From NCBI GenBank assembly GCA_033812595.1, contig JAPXTJ010000087.1, forward strand, positions 1-14,549: a stretch of 14,549 nt of DNA. Direction: 5' to 3'. This document shows, one piece after another, positions 1 through 6,387 of the stretch (its first letter is position 1; each line of letters begins with the position of its first letter). The notes under the pieces were generated by a model that saw only the letters and a program-made list of their open reading frames with translations, was not told where the DNA came from and did not search any database. Source of the stretch: JADLGF01 sp020849415. GTDB lineage: Bacteria; Chloroflexota; Chloroflexia; Thermomicrobiales; UBA6265. The position numbers were made by a program, and so were the translations under genes.

Positions 1-285
1 GAGATCGTTTCGGCGAGTTCGCTGCCGACATGGGTGACGCTGGCGCAGCTCTCGATTCTGCTTTCGCTCAACCTCGCCATTCTCAACCTGCTCCCCTTCC
101 CGGCCCTCGATGGCGGCCGGCTCGTTTTCGTCATCCTCGAAATGCTCCGGGGCGGTCGCAAGATCGCGCCCGAAAAAGAGGGTTTGGTTCACTTCGCCGG
201 CATCGTCGTTCTGCTCGGCATCATGTTCGTGGTCGCGTTCTCCGATATCCAGCGGCTGATCGACGGCCGCTCGTTCATCCCGTAG
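1..285 (+). CDS. rseP: Site-2 protease (M50, RseP-like), C-terminal fragment
   Basis: This is the last 94 residues of an intramembrane zinc metalloprotease; the start lies left of the window and the frame is open from base 1. It shows the second M50 catalytic motif, N-x2-P-x3-LDGG, with the metal-ligand Asp at visible residue 37, set in a hydrophobic stretch (about residues 14-33). A second hydrophobic helix (about 66-85) lies near the end, as expected for the last two membrane segments. The family cleaves transmembrane anti-sigma factors or signal-peptide remnants inside the membrane. The HExxH site and any PDZ domain are out of view. ispG starts 25 bases downstream, which matches the common dxr-rseP-ispG order and supports RseP over other M50 proteases. 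The family call is firm; the exact substrate is unknown. Confidence 0.88.
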   Translation, partial: EIVSASSLPTWVTLAQLSILLSLNLAILNLLPFPALDGGRLVFVILEMLRGGRKIAPEKEGLVHFAGIVVLLGIMFVVAFSDIQRLIDGRSFIP

Positions 286-310
286 CGCGGACCAAGGGAG
301 GCTCTCGCTC

Positions 311-1492
311 ATGTCACTCGTGGCGCCCCGACGCAAAACCCGCGTCCTCCATGTCGGCGATCTCAAGATCGGCGGCGATAACCCGATCAGCGTTCAATCG
401 ATGGCAACATCCGACACCCGCGATCCGAAAGCGACCCTCGAGCAGATCGCCGAACTCGCTGACGCCGGTTGCGAGGTGGTGCGCATCGCGGTGCCCGATC
501 GAAAGGCGGCGGCGGCGCTGCCCGACATCGTGCCCTTCTCGCCGGTGCCGCTGATCGCCGACATCCACTTCGAGCACACGCTGGCGCTGAAAGCCCTCGA
601 AGCGGGTATTCACGGCCTCCGCCTCAACCCCGGCAACATCCGCAAACATGAGGATGTGCGCGAGGTTGTGAAGGTTGCGAAAGAGCGCGGCACGCCGATC
701 CGGATCGGCGTCAATTACGGCTCCGTGCCGCCGATGCCGCAGGAATTCGTCGATGAAATGGCGGAAAAGAACGCCACCCAGATCGAACTCCGTGCCGAGT
801 GGATGGTCCGCACCGGTCTCGGCCACATCCGCATCCTGGAAGATCTTGAGTTCTTCGACATCAAGGTCAGCATGAAGGCGTTCGAAGTGCCGGTGATGAT
901 CGAGGCGTACCGTCGCTTCGCCGCCCTGCCGAACGACTACCCGCTCCACCTCGGCGTCACCGAAGCGGGTACGCCGCGCGCCGGATCGGTGCGGTCGGCG
1001 GTCGGACTCGGCACCCTGCTGGCACTCGGTATCGGCGACACGATCCGCGTTTCGCTCACGACCGATCCGACCGAAGAGGTCTTCGTCGGGTTCGAAATCC
1101 TCAAATCGCTCGAACTCCGCCAGAAGGGCGCGACCATGATCGCTTGCCCGACCTGCGGCCGGGTCGAGGTCGATCTCTTTTCGATCGCTAACGAGATCGA
1201 CGCCTTCCTGGTGAAGGTCGATGAGCCGATCCGGGTGGCTGTGATGGGGTGCGTGGTCAACGGTCCGGGCGAGGCGCGCGACGCCGATGTCGGGCTGGCC
1301 GGCGGCAACTCGAAGGGAATCATCTTCCGCAAGGGCAAGATCGTGAAGACCGTGCCGGAATCGGAGATGGTCGATGCCCTCAAGGCCGAAATCCTGCAGG
1401 TCATCGACGAGCGCCGCAACGGCACCTACATCGAAGCCGCCGAGGAATCGAACCGCTACAAGCCGATGATCCAGTTGACATCCGTCAGCTAA
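311..1492 (+). CDS. ispG: (E)-4-hydroxy-3-methylbut-2-enyl-diphosphate synthase (IspG/GcpE)
   Basis: IspG is a cytoplasmic 4Fe-4S enzyme of the MEP isoprenoid pathway that reductively converts MEcPP to HMBPP. The 393-residue product is full length for the short bacterial form. The N-terminal TIM-barrel part begins with the typical VxVGDLKIGGDNPISVQSM-like region (residues about 14-31). The C-terminal half holds the cluster ligands C279 and C282 (CPTC) and C314 (GCVVNGPGE), plus the catalytic glutamate E321. Their spacing is the same as in E. coli IspG. The ATG at 311 is chosen because GGGAGG lies at 296-301 with a 9-base spacer. It sits 25 bases after the rseP-like gene and 46 bases before the RraA-family gene on the same strand, so all three may be cotranscribed. 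No odd residues were seen. Confidence 0.97.
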   Translation: MSLVAPRRKTRVLHVGDLKIGGDNPISVQSMATSDTRDPKATLEQIAELADAGCEVVRIAVPDRKAAAALPDIVPFSPVPLIADIHFEHTLALKALEAGIHGLRLNPGNIRKHEDVREVVKVAKERGTPIRIGVNYGSVPPMPQEFVDEMAEKNATQIELRAEWMVRTGLGHIRILEDLEFFDIKVSMKAFEVPVMIEAYRRFAALPNDYPLHLGVTEAGTPRAGSVRSAVGLGTLLALGIGDTIRVSLTTDPTEEVFVGFEILKSLELRQKGATMIACPTCGRVEVDLFSIANEIDAFLVKVDEPIRVAVMGCVVNGPGEARDADVGLAGGNSKGIIFRKGKIVKTVPESEMVDALKAEILQVIDERRNGTYIEAAEESNRYKPMIQLTSVS

Positions 1493-1538
1493 CGAGAGTC
1501 GTGAATCGCCAGTCAACCATCCACCGGGAGAGAGAAAC

Positions 1539-2234
1539 ATGTCACTCGTGAATCCGGACCAGATGATTACTGCCGAGCAGATGGCCTGGCTGCAATCGAT
1601 CGACAGCCCCACGATCGCCAACGCCATCGAACCGTTCGAGGTGCGGGATCGCTGCGACGGCTTCATCGGCGGCGAGATTCAGTGCCAGTTCCCCGATCTC
1701 GGCGTGATGTGCGGTTACGCGCTCACGGTTACTGTCAGCAACGAGCACGGCGCCGTCAAGAGCAAGGATGGCTTCTGGCGGATGTTCGAAGCGGTCGAGG
1801 CGATGCCGAAACCGGTTGTGATTGTCATGAAGGACATCAGCGGCGCCCCGCACCGCGTCGCCTACGCCGGCGAGGTGATGGCAACCCTCTCGAAGAAACT
1901 CGGCGCGGTCGGCATGGTGACCGATGGCGCGCTGCGCGACGTGCCCGAGGTTCACGCCATGGGCTTCCACTACTTCATGAAGTACCCGGTGGTGTCGCAC
2001 GCCAACTTCTGGATCGCCGAGGTCGGCGTGCCGGTCGAGATGGACGGCGAGGTGATCAACACCGGCGACATCCTCCACGGCGATGCCAACGGCATCGTCG
2101 TTGTGCCGCCATCAGTGATCGAGGGGTTGCCGGGAGCGGTCGAGAAGGTACGTGACCACGAGCGCAAGATCATGGAGTTCTACCGCAGCGACCGCTTCAC
2201 CATCGCCGACGCCAAAGCCGGAAGGGGCTACTGA
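1539..2234 (+). CDS. RraA / HMG-aldolase family protein
   Basis: This 231-residue protein belongs to the RraA-like family, which includes the RNase E inhibitor RraA and class II 4-hydroxy-4-methyl-2-oxoglutarate (HMG/CHA) aldolases. The core motif G-x-V-T-D-G-x-x-R-D occurs at residues 125-134, with R133 and D134 corresponding to the substrate-binding Arg and metal-binding Asp of the aldolases. A second conserved block, G-D-I-x-H-G-D-x-N-G-I-V-V-V-P, follows at about 176-190. The length is closer to aldolases (about 225-230) than to E. coli RraA (161). I therefore favour a metal-dependent pyruvate aldolase or oxaloacetate decarboxylase, but the substrate cannot be read from sequence. GGGAG at 1526-1530 with an 8-base spacer supports the ATG. 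Its last 7 bases overlap the convergent AbrB-like gene. Confidence 0.85.
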   Translation: MSLVNPDQMITAEQMAWLQSIDSPTIANAIEPFEVRDRCDGFIGGEIQCQFPDLGVMCGYALTVTVSNEHGAVKSKDGFWRMFEAVEAMPKPVVIVMKDISGAPHRVAYAGEVMATLSKKLGAVGMVTDGALRDVPEVHAMGFHYFMKYPVVSHANFWIAEVGVPVEMDGEVINTGDILHGDANGIVVVPPSVIEGLPGAVEKVRDHERKIMEFYRSDRFTIADAKAGRGY

Positions 2235-2665
2235 CCCTCGGTCTTCCTCCTTGGCCCACCCAGCGACCGGATCCGTTCCATGGTTTCCTCGAACGCGGTT
2301 CGCTGTTCTTGCTCCCAAATCTGATGCGCTTCCCAATCCATGTTCCAGTGGTCGGGGAGCGCTGAAGGACCAAACATCTCGTCGGAAAGCTCCTTTGTCA
2401 TTCCCCAATTGATGCTCGACTTTTCTTCATCAATGAGGGACTGACGGTCCTCGTCGTCCTTGGCAAGGTACCAGGGCTGGAAGTCAACGCCCAGCCAGAA
2501 CTCGGCTTCCTCGATGTCCTCAATCAGAATCGTGGCGCGGCGTTCACGAATAGAAACAGTGTCACCCGGTCTCCAGCCCAGGTAATAGAGCAGCGAAGGA
2601 GGTAGCATCAATTCGCCTCGCTTGCCGATACTGACGTGAAAGTGAACTCCGTTTTTCTTCTCCAT
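2228..2665 (-). CDS. AbrB/SpoVT-domain protein with long acidic, Trp-rich tail
   Basis: The 145-residue product begins with a swapped-hairpin AbrB/MazE-type DNA-binding domain (about residues 8-50): a V-x-I-G-K-R-G-E-L-x-L-P core, then L-G-W-R-P-G-D and a closing beta strand. The remaining 95 residues are acidic and contain several tryptophans (W57, W65, W87, W107, W111, W117). I do not recognise this tail; it could bind a partner as antitoxin tails do. AGGGGAG at 2669-2675, just upstream of the ATG, is the ribosome site. The gene lies 67 bases downstream of the PIN toxin on the same strand and could be its third cistron. It may instead be a stand-alone regulator; an inverted repeat in its leader could be an operator. 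The stop overlaps the convergent RraA-family gene by 7 bases. GC content is lower than in the flanking core genes. Confidence 0.75.
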   Translation of the reverse strand: MEKKNGVHFHVSIGKRGELMLPPSLLYYLGWRPGDTVSIRERRATILIEDIEEAEFWLGVDFQPWYLAKDDEDRQSLIDEEKSSINWGMTKELSDEMFGPSALPDHWNMDWEAHQIWEQEQRTAFEETMERIRSLGGPRRKTEGQ

Positions 2666-2676
2666 TTGCTCCCCTG

Positions 2677-2697
2677 TCCAGTGGTATTTGAACTGGA
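2677..2697. promoter_or_regulatory. Inverted repeat TCCAGT-N9-ACTGGA upstream of AbrB-like gene
   Basis: Perfect 6-base arms at 2677-2682 and 2692-2697 flank a 9-base spacer, immediately upstream of the ribosome site of the 145-residue AbrB-domain gene. AbrB-type proteins often bind their own leader, so an operator is plausible. A weak RNA hairpin or chance is also possible, as 6-base arms are short. No convincing promoter hexamers were found next to it. Confidence 0.3.
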
Positions 2698-2732
2698 GAA
2701 TTTACTTCAGCAGGGACTCTCAACTCACCGCT

Positions 2733-3173
2733 CTATTTCGTTCCGGAGCTTGTCAGATCGATGTGCTTAAGGCCCTCGACGAGGGGATAGTCGAGATCGA
2801 AGGAAACGATCGAACGGCTCGGCATTTTAAGCGACAACACTGCGTGCGCGCAGTCGGCGAACGAAAGTACTGGGAGCTTCAAGTACAACTCGAACACGCT
2901 AGCGAAATCGACGACTCCCATGATCTGAATACCTTCATTCGACAGCAATTTTGTGAGGTACTCCACGATATCCTCGCGGCTGACTTTGTAGGTTTTCCCC
3001 TCCATGACAAATACCGATTCGAAGATAACTGAATCAGACACGACGATATCGAACTCGCCCGCAGCGAAACGCGCGAAAAACTCGGTCGCCAAGGGCGAGT
3101 GAACATCGTGATCTTGGAGGAAGAATCTGAGCACAACATTCGTGTCAACGAAATACGTTGTCCGCCCGCTCAC
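2733..3173 (-). CDS. vapC: PIN-domain ribonuclease toxin (VapC-like)
   Basis: This 146-residue protein spans a single PIN domain, the Mg-dependent ribonuclease fold of VapC toxins. The expected acidic residues are visible: D10 in V-D-T-N-V-V-L-R, E52 in S-V-I-F-E-S, D107 in S-F-A-D-C-A-H-A, and D126 (with D128) in S-F-D-L-D-Y near the end. The start is a GTG overlapping the stop of the upstream antitoxin by 4 bases (3170-3173), the usual translationally coupled arrangement. An AAGGA in the antitoxin's 3' end serves as ribosome site. The target RNA of this toxin cannot be predicted. The gene sits in the lower-GC insert, suggesting acquisition by transfer. All catalytic acids are intact, so it is probably active. 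Confidence 0.88.
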   Translation of the reverse strand: MSGRTTYFVDTNVVLRFFLQDHDVHSPLATEFFARFAAGEFDIVVSDSVIFESVFVMEGKTYKVSREDIVEYLTKLLSNEGIQIMGVVDFASVFELYLKLPVLSFADCAHAVLSLKMPSRSIVSFDLDYPLVEGLKHIDLTSSGTK

Positions 3174-3481
3174 TCCCCAAGTTCCTTCATCACATCTTCA
3201 CGCACGGCTTCTTCATAGGCCCGCTTGTCCCGTTTGATGAGCTCCTGGCCGTCCATGTATCGGTTCTCGGGTGGCGCGTACTTCGACAGGGCACCGGCCA
3301 GCTTCATGATTTGAGACCGCCCGCTCTCGAGCCTGATGCCTCCCTCAGTTTTCACGAGCACCAATCGCTCACCCTCCTCCCAACCATATTCCTCCCGAAT
3401 CTCTGCCGGAATTGTTACCTGCCCTTTCTCGCGCATGACCACATGCTTACTTGCTTTGAAGGGTCGAGTCGTGATCGTCAT
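3170..3481 (-). CDS. vapB: AbrB/MazE-type antitoxin of the PIN toxin
   Basis: This 103-residue protein has an AbrB-fold DNA-binding domain at about residues 13-54, recognisable by K-G-Q-V-T-I-P-A-E-I-R followed by G-W-E-E-G-E-R-L. Its charged C-terminal region (about 56-103) has the size and position of the toxin-neutralising segment of VapB antitoxins. The ATG at 3481 is preceded by GAGGTG at 3486-3491 with a 4-5 base spacer. It is the first gene of the minus-strand cassette, and its stop overlaps the GTG of the PIN toxin, so the two form a classical toxin-antitoxin pair. A -10-like TACAAT and repeated CCGGG half-sites lie in its leader, consistent with autoregulation. Such pairs act in persistence, phage defence or stabilising DNA; which one applies here is not shown. 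Confidence 0.88.
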   Translation of the reverse strand: MTITTRPFKASKHVVMREKGQVTIPAEIREEYGWEEGERLVLVKTEGGIRLESGRSQIMKLAGALSKYAPPENRYMDGQELIKRDKRAYEEAVREDVMKELGE

Positions 3482-3498
3482 CTTTGCACCTCATCTCT

Positions 3499-3523
3499 CC
3501 GGGCATATTCTTCCCGGGTATTC
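3499..3523. promoter_or_regulatory. Candidate antitoxin operator with repeated CCGGG half-sites
   Basis: The + strand reads CCGGGCATATTC (3499-3510) followed by CCGGGTATTC (3514-3523), a direct repeat with a 2-base difference. The same stretch contains an inverted pair CCGGG (3499-3503) / CCCGG (3513-3517) with a 9-base spacer. It lies between the ribosome site of the antitoxin and its -10-like hexamer, where binding by the AbrB-fold antitoxin or toxin-antitoxin complex would block transcription. Operator function is inferred from position and symmetry. Confidence 0.4.
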
Positions 3524-3529
3524 CTACTC

Positions 3530-3535
3530 ATTGTA
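3530..3535 (-). promoter_or_regulatory. Possible -10 box (TACAAT) of the toxin-antitoxin operon
   Basis: On the minus strand this reads TACAAT, one base from the TATAAT consensus, 49 bases upstream of the antitoxin ATG. No good -35 hexamer lies 16-18 bases further upstream, so it may be an extended or activator-dependent promoter. Transcription would start near 3523, at the edge of the CCGGG repeats. Confidence 0.3.
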
Positions 3536-3697
3536 TCAGTTCCGACTTGTGATTCATCGTCCGAAGCATATGGTCGTTTTAGCACGTGGTCGCACAATCC
3601 GAATTACCAATTGCCAATCAAAGTGTTTGCCTCGAACCCCGAGTTCGCCCTCACTTCGCGTATGGTTTCCACCATGACGTAAACGCGTACGCTCAAC

Positions 3698-3702
3698 AGG
3701 AG
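3698..3702 (+). promoter_or_regulatory. Ribosome binding site AGGAG deciding the M16 peptidase start
   Basis: AGGAG is followed by a 6-base spacer and ATG at 3709. It argues against the in-frame upstream ATG at 3586, which has no ribosome site and would add 41 residues encoded by the AT-richer intergenic sequence and lacking any family resemblance. Confidence 0.7.
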
Positions 3703-3708
3703 AACCAA

Positions 3709-6348
3709 ATGTCGATAACCAAAACTGATGTACTGGAGCGGACGCTCGAAAATGGGCTCACCGTACTGCTTCAGGAGTCGCACGATGCGCCGGTGGCGTC
3801 GTTCTGGGTCTTCTACCGGGTCGGGAGCCGCAACGAACTCCCCGGCCAGACCGGCATTTCCCACTGGGTCGAGCACATGCAGTTCAAGGGGACCCCTTCC
3901 CTCGCCAAGGGAGCGGTTTTCGGTGAGGTCAGCCGCAACGGCGGCACCCTGAACGCGTTCACCTCGTACGACTGGACCACCTACTTCGAAACCCTGCCGG
4001 CCGACAAGCTCGACCTTTCGCTCCGAATCGAATCGGACCGGATGGTCAATTCCCTCTTCGATCCGGAGGAAACCGAATCAGAACGAACGGTCATCCTCTC
4101 GGAGCGCCAGGGCGCGGAAAACCGGCCCGGCTACTTCCTGCACGAAGAGATGATGGGCACCGCCTTCCACCACCATCCCTACGGACATTCGATCATCGGC
4201 TTCGAGAGTGATCTCCGGCAGATCACCCGCGACGATCTCTATAACCACTACAAGCGGTACTACGCGCCGAACAACGCCGTGATCGCCGCCAGTGGCGACT
4301 TCGACGCCGAGGAACTCTTCAACCGCATCGAGGAAGCCTTCGGCGCGATCCCAGCCGGCGCGCCACCGCCGCCGGTCGCGGCCATCGAGCCACCACAGCG
4401 CGCCGAGCGCCGCGTCATCCTTCGCCGACCCGCGCCGACCTCGATCGTCCGGATCGCCTACCGCTCGCCGGCCGCGGCGCACCCCGACACGGCGCCCCTG
4501 CTCATCGCCGACGCCATCCTCTCCGGCGCCAAGCCAATGGGGCTCGGCGGTGGCGGCAATCTCGGACGCTCGGCCCGCCTCTACAAGGCGCTGGTCAGCA
4601 CCGGTATTGCCCGCTCGGCCGGTTCGGACGTGGATTTGATGATCGATCCATTTGTGATCTCCCTCTCCGCCGCCGGTCTACCCGATAGCGATCTCGGCGA
4701 GATCGAACGGGTGATCGACGAGCAGATCGGCCGCATCTCAAGCGAAACGCCGAGCGAGGCCGAGGTCGCGCGCGCCATCAAACAGGTCAAGGCGCAGTAC
4801 GTCTACTCGAGCGAGGGTGTCACGAGCCAGGCGTTCGCGATGGGGAACATGGCGATGGTCGATCGCTGGCAGCGCGCCTTCACCCTGATCGATGAACTCG
4901 AAGCGGTCACGCCGGAAGATGTTCGCCGCGTCGCCGAAACCTGGTTCAACCCCGAGCAGCGCACCGTTGGCCTGCTGATCCCGACCGATGGCAAAAGCGG
5001 CGGAGGCGGCTCGGTCGAGGCGCCGGCGGCGTTCCGCCGGTTCGCCTTCACCGGGAACGGCGCGCTCCCGGCCGGAGCGGTTGCCAGCGGAGAACCGAAC
5101 GACCGGCGGTTCGAGCGCATCGAGCTCCCGAACGGCATCGTCGTGCTCGGACAGGCGCAGCCGGGCGATCCGGCGGTCAGCGTCCGCCTGCGCAGCCACG
5201 CCGGCTCGCAATTCGATCCGGCCGGCCAGGATGGCCTCGCCTACCTGACCGGCCGCATGTTGTTGCGCGGCTCAGCCGGTCGCAATTTCGAGGCCATCAA
5301 CGACATCACCGATGGCCTCGGCGCGTCGATCGGCGTCGGTCCCGGCCGCATCCACACCGACATCTCGCTGAAGTGCCTGATCGAGGATCTGCCGCAGATG
5401 CTCGATCTCGCCGCCGCGGCACTGCAATCGCCCGATTTCCCGAGCGAGGAACTCGAAAAGACACGCAAGGAGACGCTCGGTTCGATTCGCGATCGTGATG
5501 ACAGCACCGGCGCCCAGGCGGACCGTGCGATGCGTGAACAGATCATCCCGGTCGGTCACCCGCTGCGCGGTCAGGTGATCGGCGAGCCGGAGACGATCGA
5601 AGCCATCACCCGCGACGATCTCGTCGCCTTCCATCGCGATCACTTCGGCCCAGGCGTGCTGACGGTCTCGATCGTCGGTGGCATCGAGAGCGTCGAATCG
5701 GCCGCCAACATGATTCACGATCGCTTCGCCGGCTGGCAGGCTAACGCCGAGCGACCAGCCGACGCACCGGGCATCGAGCCGATCGCCAGCACCAACCGCG
5801 TCGACAAGGGGATCGCCGGCAAGAGCCAGGCCGACCTCTCGATCGGTTATCCGACCCTGCTTCGCAGCGATCCCGACTACTTCCCGCTCGAACTCGGCAA
5901 TATGATCCTCGGACGGCTCGGGCTAGCCGGCCGGCTTGGGAAGAACGTGCGCGACGAACAGGGCCTCGCCTACCACGTTTCGAGCAGCCTCGATACTGGC
6001 CGCACCGTCAGCACCTGGATCGCACGAGCCGGGGTCGACCCCGGCAATGTCGATCGCACGATCGAGAGCATCACGCAGGAACTCGCCCGCTTGCGCACGG
6101 AACTCGTCTCCGACGATGAACTGGCCGATGCGAAGAGCTTCCTGACCGGCTCGGTGCCGCTGGCGCTGGAGCGGAACGACGGCATCGCCGATCTCCTGCT
6201 CAGCATCGAGCACCACCAGCTCGGCCTCGACTACCTCGACCGCTACCCGGCCCTGATCGAAGCCGTCACCCGCGAACAAATCCTCGCGGCGGCCCAAAAG
6301 CACCTCGACGAAACCCGCCTCGCCATCGGCGTCAGCGGCCCGGCATAA
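3709..6348 (+). CDS. Tandem-module M16 (insulinase/pitrilysin-family) zinc peptidase
   Basis: The 879-residue protein carries two fused M16 modules. The N-terminal module has the inverted zinc site HxxEH as H52-W-V-E55-H56, with E132 about 76 residues further on as the likely third zinc ligand. The C-terminal module begins near residue 467 with the matching start of an M16 fold. At the equivalent of HxxEH it reads GLAYLTGRML (509-518), so zinc and catalytic residues are lost. The C-terminal region (about 710-870) has the usual M16 substrate-binding look, including Y-H-V-S-S-S followed by an Arg. One active and one inactive half in a clamshell is normal for this family. No signal peptide is visible, so a cytoplasmic role in degrading short peptides is most likely. 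The RBS at 3698-3702 sets the start. It is divergent from the toxin-antitoxin operon and convergent with prfC. Confidence 0.9.
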   Translation: MSITKTDVLERTLENGLTVLLQESHDAPVASFWVFYRVGSRNELPGQTGISHWVEHMQFKGTPSLAKGAVFGEVSRNGGTLNAFTSYDWTTYFETLPADKLDLSLRIESDRMVNSLFDPEETESERTVILSERQGAENRPGYFLHEEMMGTAFHHHPYGHSIIGFESDLRQITRDDLYNHYKRYYAPNNAVIAASGDFDAEELFNRIEEAFGAIPAGAPPPPVAAIEPPQRAERRVILRRPAPTSIVRIAYRSPAAAHPDTAPLLIADAILSGAKPMGLGGGGNLGRSARLYKALVSTGIARSAGSDVDLMIDPFVISLSAAGLPDSDLGEIERVIDEQIGRISSETPSEAEVARAIKQVKAQYVYSSEGVTSQAFAMGNMAMVDRWQRAFTLIDELEAVTPEDVRRVAETWFNPEQRTVGLLIPTDGKSGGGGSVEAPAAFRRFAFTGNGALPAGAVASGEPNDRRFERIELPNGIVVLGQAQPGDPAVSVRLRSHAGSQFDPAGQDGLAYLTGRMLLRGSAGRNFEAINDITDGLGASIGVGPGRIHTDISLKCLIEDLPQMLDLAAAALQSPDFPSEELEKTRKETLGSIRDRDDSTGAQADRAMREQIIPVGHPLRGQVIGEPETIEAITRDDLVAFHRDHFGPGVLTVSIVGGIESVESAANMIHDRFAGWQANAERPADAPGIEPIASTNRVDKGIAGKSQADLSIGYPTLLRSDPDYFPLELGNMILGRLGLAGRLGKNVRDEQGLAYHVSSSLDTGRTVSTWIARAGVDPGNVDRTIESITQELARLRTELVSDDELADAKSFLTGSVPLALERNDGIADLLLSIEHHQLGLDYLDRYPALIEAVTREQILAAAQKHLDETRLAIGVSGPA

Positions 6349-6358
6349 GACAGGCCTA

Positions 6359-6387
6359 CCCTCCGGCGTTTTCTCTACGCCGGGGGG
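6359..6387. terminator. Hairpin between convergent M16 gene and prfC
   Basis: A stem of 10 pairs (6359-6368 with 6378-6387, one G-U) encloses a 9-base loop; the core arms are CCGGCG and CGCCGG. The stop codon of prfC (6375-6377) lies in the loop and its last three codons form one arm. Neither side has a T-run, so this is not a textbook intrinsic terminator. Its position between two convergent stop codons suggests transcript ends for both genes. Confidence 0.45.

Noticed and set aside
314..1666. Long minus-strand ORF (450 codons) opposite ispG
   Set aside because: It is antisense to a clear ispG, has no recognisable motifs and is rich in His, Arg and Asp as expected for the reverse frame of GC-rich coding DNA.
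3586..3708. 41-residue N-terminal extension of the M16 peptidase
   Set aside because: No ribosome site at the upstream ATG, no signal peptide character, and an excellent ribosome site at 3698-3702 for the internal ATG.
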